Positions 3,883-5,027 of a stretch of DNA of 5,027 bases are shown in pieces. The notes beneath the pieces are model-generated. The model saw nothing but the letters and a program-made list of their open reading frames with translations. It did not search any database and was not told where the DNA came from. A program made the translations under genes and the position numbers. This stretch comes from an uncultured Pseudodesulfovibrio sp. (GTDB taxonomy: Bacteria; Desulfobacterota; Desulfovibrionia; Desulfovibrionales; Desulfovibrionaceae): NCBI RefSeq assembly GCF_963662885.1, contig NZ_OY760056.1, forward strand, positions 1 to 5,027. Direction: 5' to 3'. Position 1 is the first letter of the stretch. The number at the start of each line of letters is the position of its first letter.

Positions 3883-5027
3883 ATGCTGTACTTTCTGGGC
3901 AACTGTCAAATGGATTTCCTGAGCCGCGCCGTGGCCGGGCTGGGCCACCCGTCCGCTTACCGCGTGCTCGCCTCCCCCCTGACCTATCCGAGCGCCGGGG
4001 GAACGGTGCCGGACGCGCTCCGCGAGCTGCTCGCCGGAGCCGACGCCGAGGACTGGTTCCACGGCAGGACGCCCTTCAACCAGTTCGAGATGATCGCGCC
4101 CTCGGACGAGCCGCCCCGGCTCCTGGTCCTCAACCTGTTCCACGAGAATGTGCCGCTGCTGGTCCACAACCGCGACGGGTTCGCCTTCTACCTAGACCAT
4201 GCCGCCCTGGCCGCCCGGCCCGACCTGGCCCAACGCGTCCAGGCCGAATGCACCGGGCTGCGCCCCAACCCGGCCACCTACCTGCAACGGTACGGCCGGT
4301 TCCTGGCGGTGCTCCGCAAACGGTTCCCGAAGGTCCCGATCCTCGTCGCCTCACGGCTCTCGCACCACCCAGCCTTCGGCCCGGCCCCATATTCCTACCT
4401 CAACGGCTGGTCCGAACTGAGCCGCGAGGCCCTGGCCCACTACCGCATCTGGGAAAACGAACTCGGCGTGCGCGTGCTGGACGCGGAACGGGTTTTCGCC
4501 GGAGCCTGGGCCGAGTCCGACCGGAGCATCGAGCCACACTGCCCGTTCCTCAAGATTCGGCTGGAGGAGTCCGACGGCCGCGTCACCGGGCTGCACGCCA
4601 GCCGCGACCTGGAACACGTCGGCTCCCTGTGGGCCCGGCTCGCCGACAAGGTCGCCGGCTTTCTCGAAACCGGGCGCATCGACTATTCGGAAGACGAGAC
4701 CGCCCCCCCGGAATGGAGCCGCCCCTGGCGGCCCGCCGTCATGGACGAGGAGACCATGATCGACCGCTTCGCCACCCGGGACAACTACCCGTGGGCCGAG
4801 GCCGTGGGCGCGTTCTACCTGGACCTCCGTCAGGATTACACCCGCCTGCTCGCCGCCGCCGGGGAGTTCATGCCCGTGTGCCACAACACCCTGCACATGA
4901 TCCGCAACTACGGGCGCATCTTCAAGAACCCGCTCATGGCCCAATTCTGCGACAACCACCGGCCCGCCGCCCTGGCCTTCCTCGGCAACGGCCCCCTCTA
5001 CCAGGCCAACTACCTCGCCCGCCTCGA
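3883..5027 (+). CDS. Unassigned protein with N-terminal GNCQ motif, possibly WcbI/SGNH-like (partial, runs off right edge)
   Basis: The reading frame is open for 381 codons and is cut by the window end. The protein opens MLYFLGNCQMDFLSRAV: a hydrophobic strand followed at once by Gly6-Asn7-Cys8-Gln9. This layout recalls the WcbI polysaccharide-biosynthesis family and other SGNH-like folds, where such a motif follows the first strand. Further support is weaker: LLVLNLFHENVP (80-91), VPILVASRLSHHP (151-163), then YLNGWSELSREALAHY (172-187) and a GVRVLDAERVF strand (195-205), consistent with an alternating alpha/beta fold of about 260 residues. From about 270 on there is a Pro/Glu-rich linker, a helical stretch and FLGNGPLYQ (366-374), perhaps the start of a second domain. 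No signal peptide or membrane segment. Start: ATG 3883 with GGA (3874-3876) six bases upstream; ATG 3877, two codons earlier, is also possible. The function is unknown. Confidence 0.75.
   Translation, partial: MLYFLGNCQMDFLSRAVAGLGHPSAYRVLASPLTYPSAGGTVPDALRELLAGADAEDWFHGRTPFNQFEMIAPSDEPPRLLVLNLFHENVPLLVHNRDGFAFYLDHAALAARPDLAQRVQAECTGLRPNPATYLQRYGRFLAVLRKRFPKVPILVASRLSHHPAFGPAPYSYLNGWSELSREALAHYRIWENELGVRVLDAERVFAGAWAESDRSIEPHCPFLKIRLEESDGRVTGLHASRDLEHVGSLWARLADKVAGFLETGRIDYSEDETAPPEWSRPWRPAVMDEETMIDRFATRDNYPWAEAVGAFYLDLRQDYTRLLAAAGEFMPVCHNTLHMIRNYGRIFKNPLMAQFCDNHRPAALAFLGNGPLYQANYLARL

Noticed and set aside
3817..4167. In-frame upstream extension of the metallo-beta-lactamase protein to 326 residues
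   Set aside because: The added residues have no family similarity and overlap the start of the divergent plus-strand gene; the family N terminus begins right after GTG 3816.
4351..4959. Minus-strand open frame (202 codons) opposite the GNCQ gene
   Set aside because: Antisense to a frame open across the whole region; no recognised motif, and typical high-GC shadow composition.

Overview
The window reads as a stretch of a high-GC Gram-negative genome. The best guess is a member of the Desulfovibrio / Pseudodesulfovibrio group. That guess rests on general GC richness, a small stand-alone NifU-type protein, an OprD-like porin with a signal peptide, an HDOD signalling protein, and an intergenic composite palindrome (AACCTTTT...AAAAGGTT with a CCTCCAAAACT tail) of a style I associate with that group. 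It is inference, not proof.

Layout from left to right: the 5' end of gltX (minus strand, runs off the left edge). Then a 264-bp intergenic repeat element with 13-bp terminal inverted repeats that almost exactly fills the gltX-nifU gap. Then a small NifU-type Fe-S gene that appears to have lost the middle of its domain (minus). Then an HDOD-domain signalling gene (minus), an AT-rich intergenic island, an OprD-like outer-membrane porin (minus), and a glyoxalase-II-like metallo-beta-lactamase hydrolase (minus). Last, diverging from the hydrolase, comes a long plus-strand gene with an N-terminal GNCQ motif that runs off the right edge.

Five of the six genes lie on the minus strand, but gaps of 106-278 bp separate most of them, so they look mostly like single transcription units rather than one pathway operon. 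The hydrolase and porin, 122 bp apart, could be co-transcribed, but a hairpin and a candidate promoter lie between them. No functional pathway clearly ties the genes together. gltX and nifU are housekeeping (tRNA charging, Fe-S assembly), HDOD is regulatory, the porin handles uptake, and the GNCQ protein may belong to surface polysaccharide or glycan modification.

The two points most worth attention are the nifU-type gene, whose N-terminal helix and CxxC half are intact but which lacks about 24 residues between them, and the composite inverted repeat, which includes a perfect 56-nt palindrome and supplies the ribosome binding site of gltX. I found no CRISPR array, tRNA, rRNA, transposase or phage gene.
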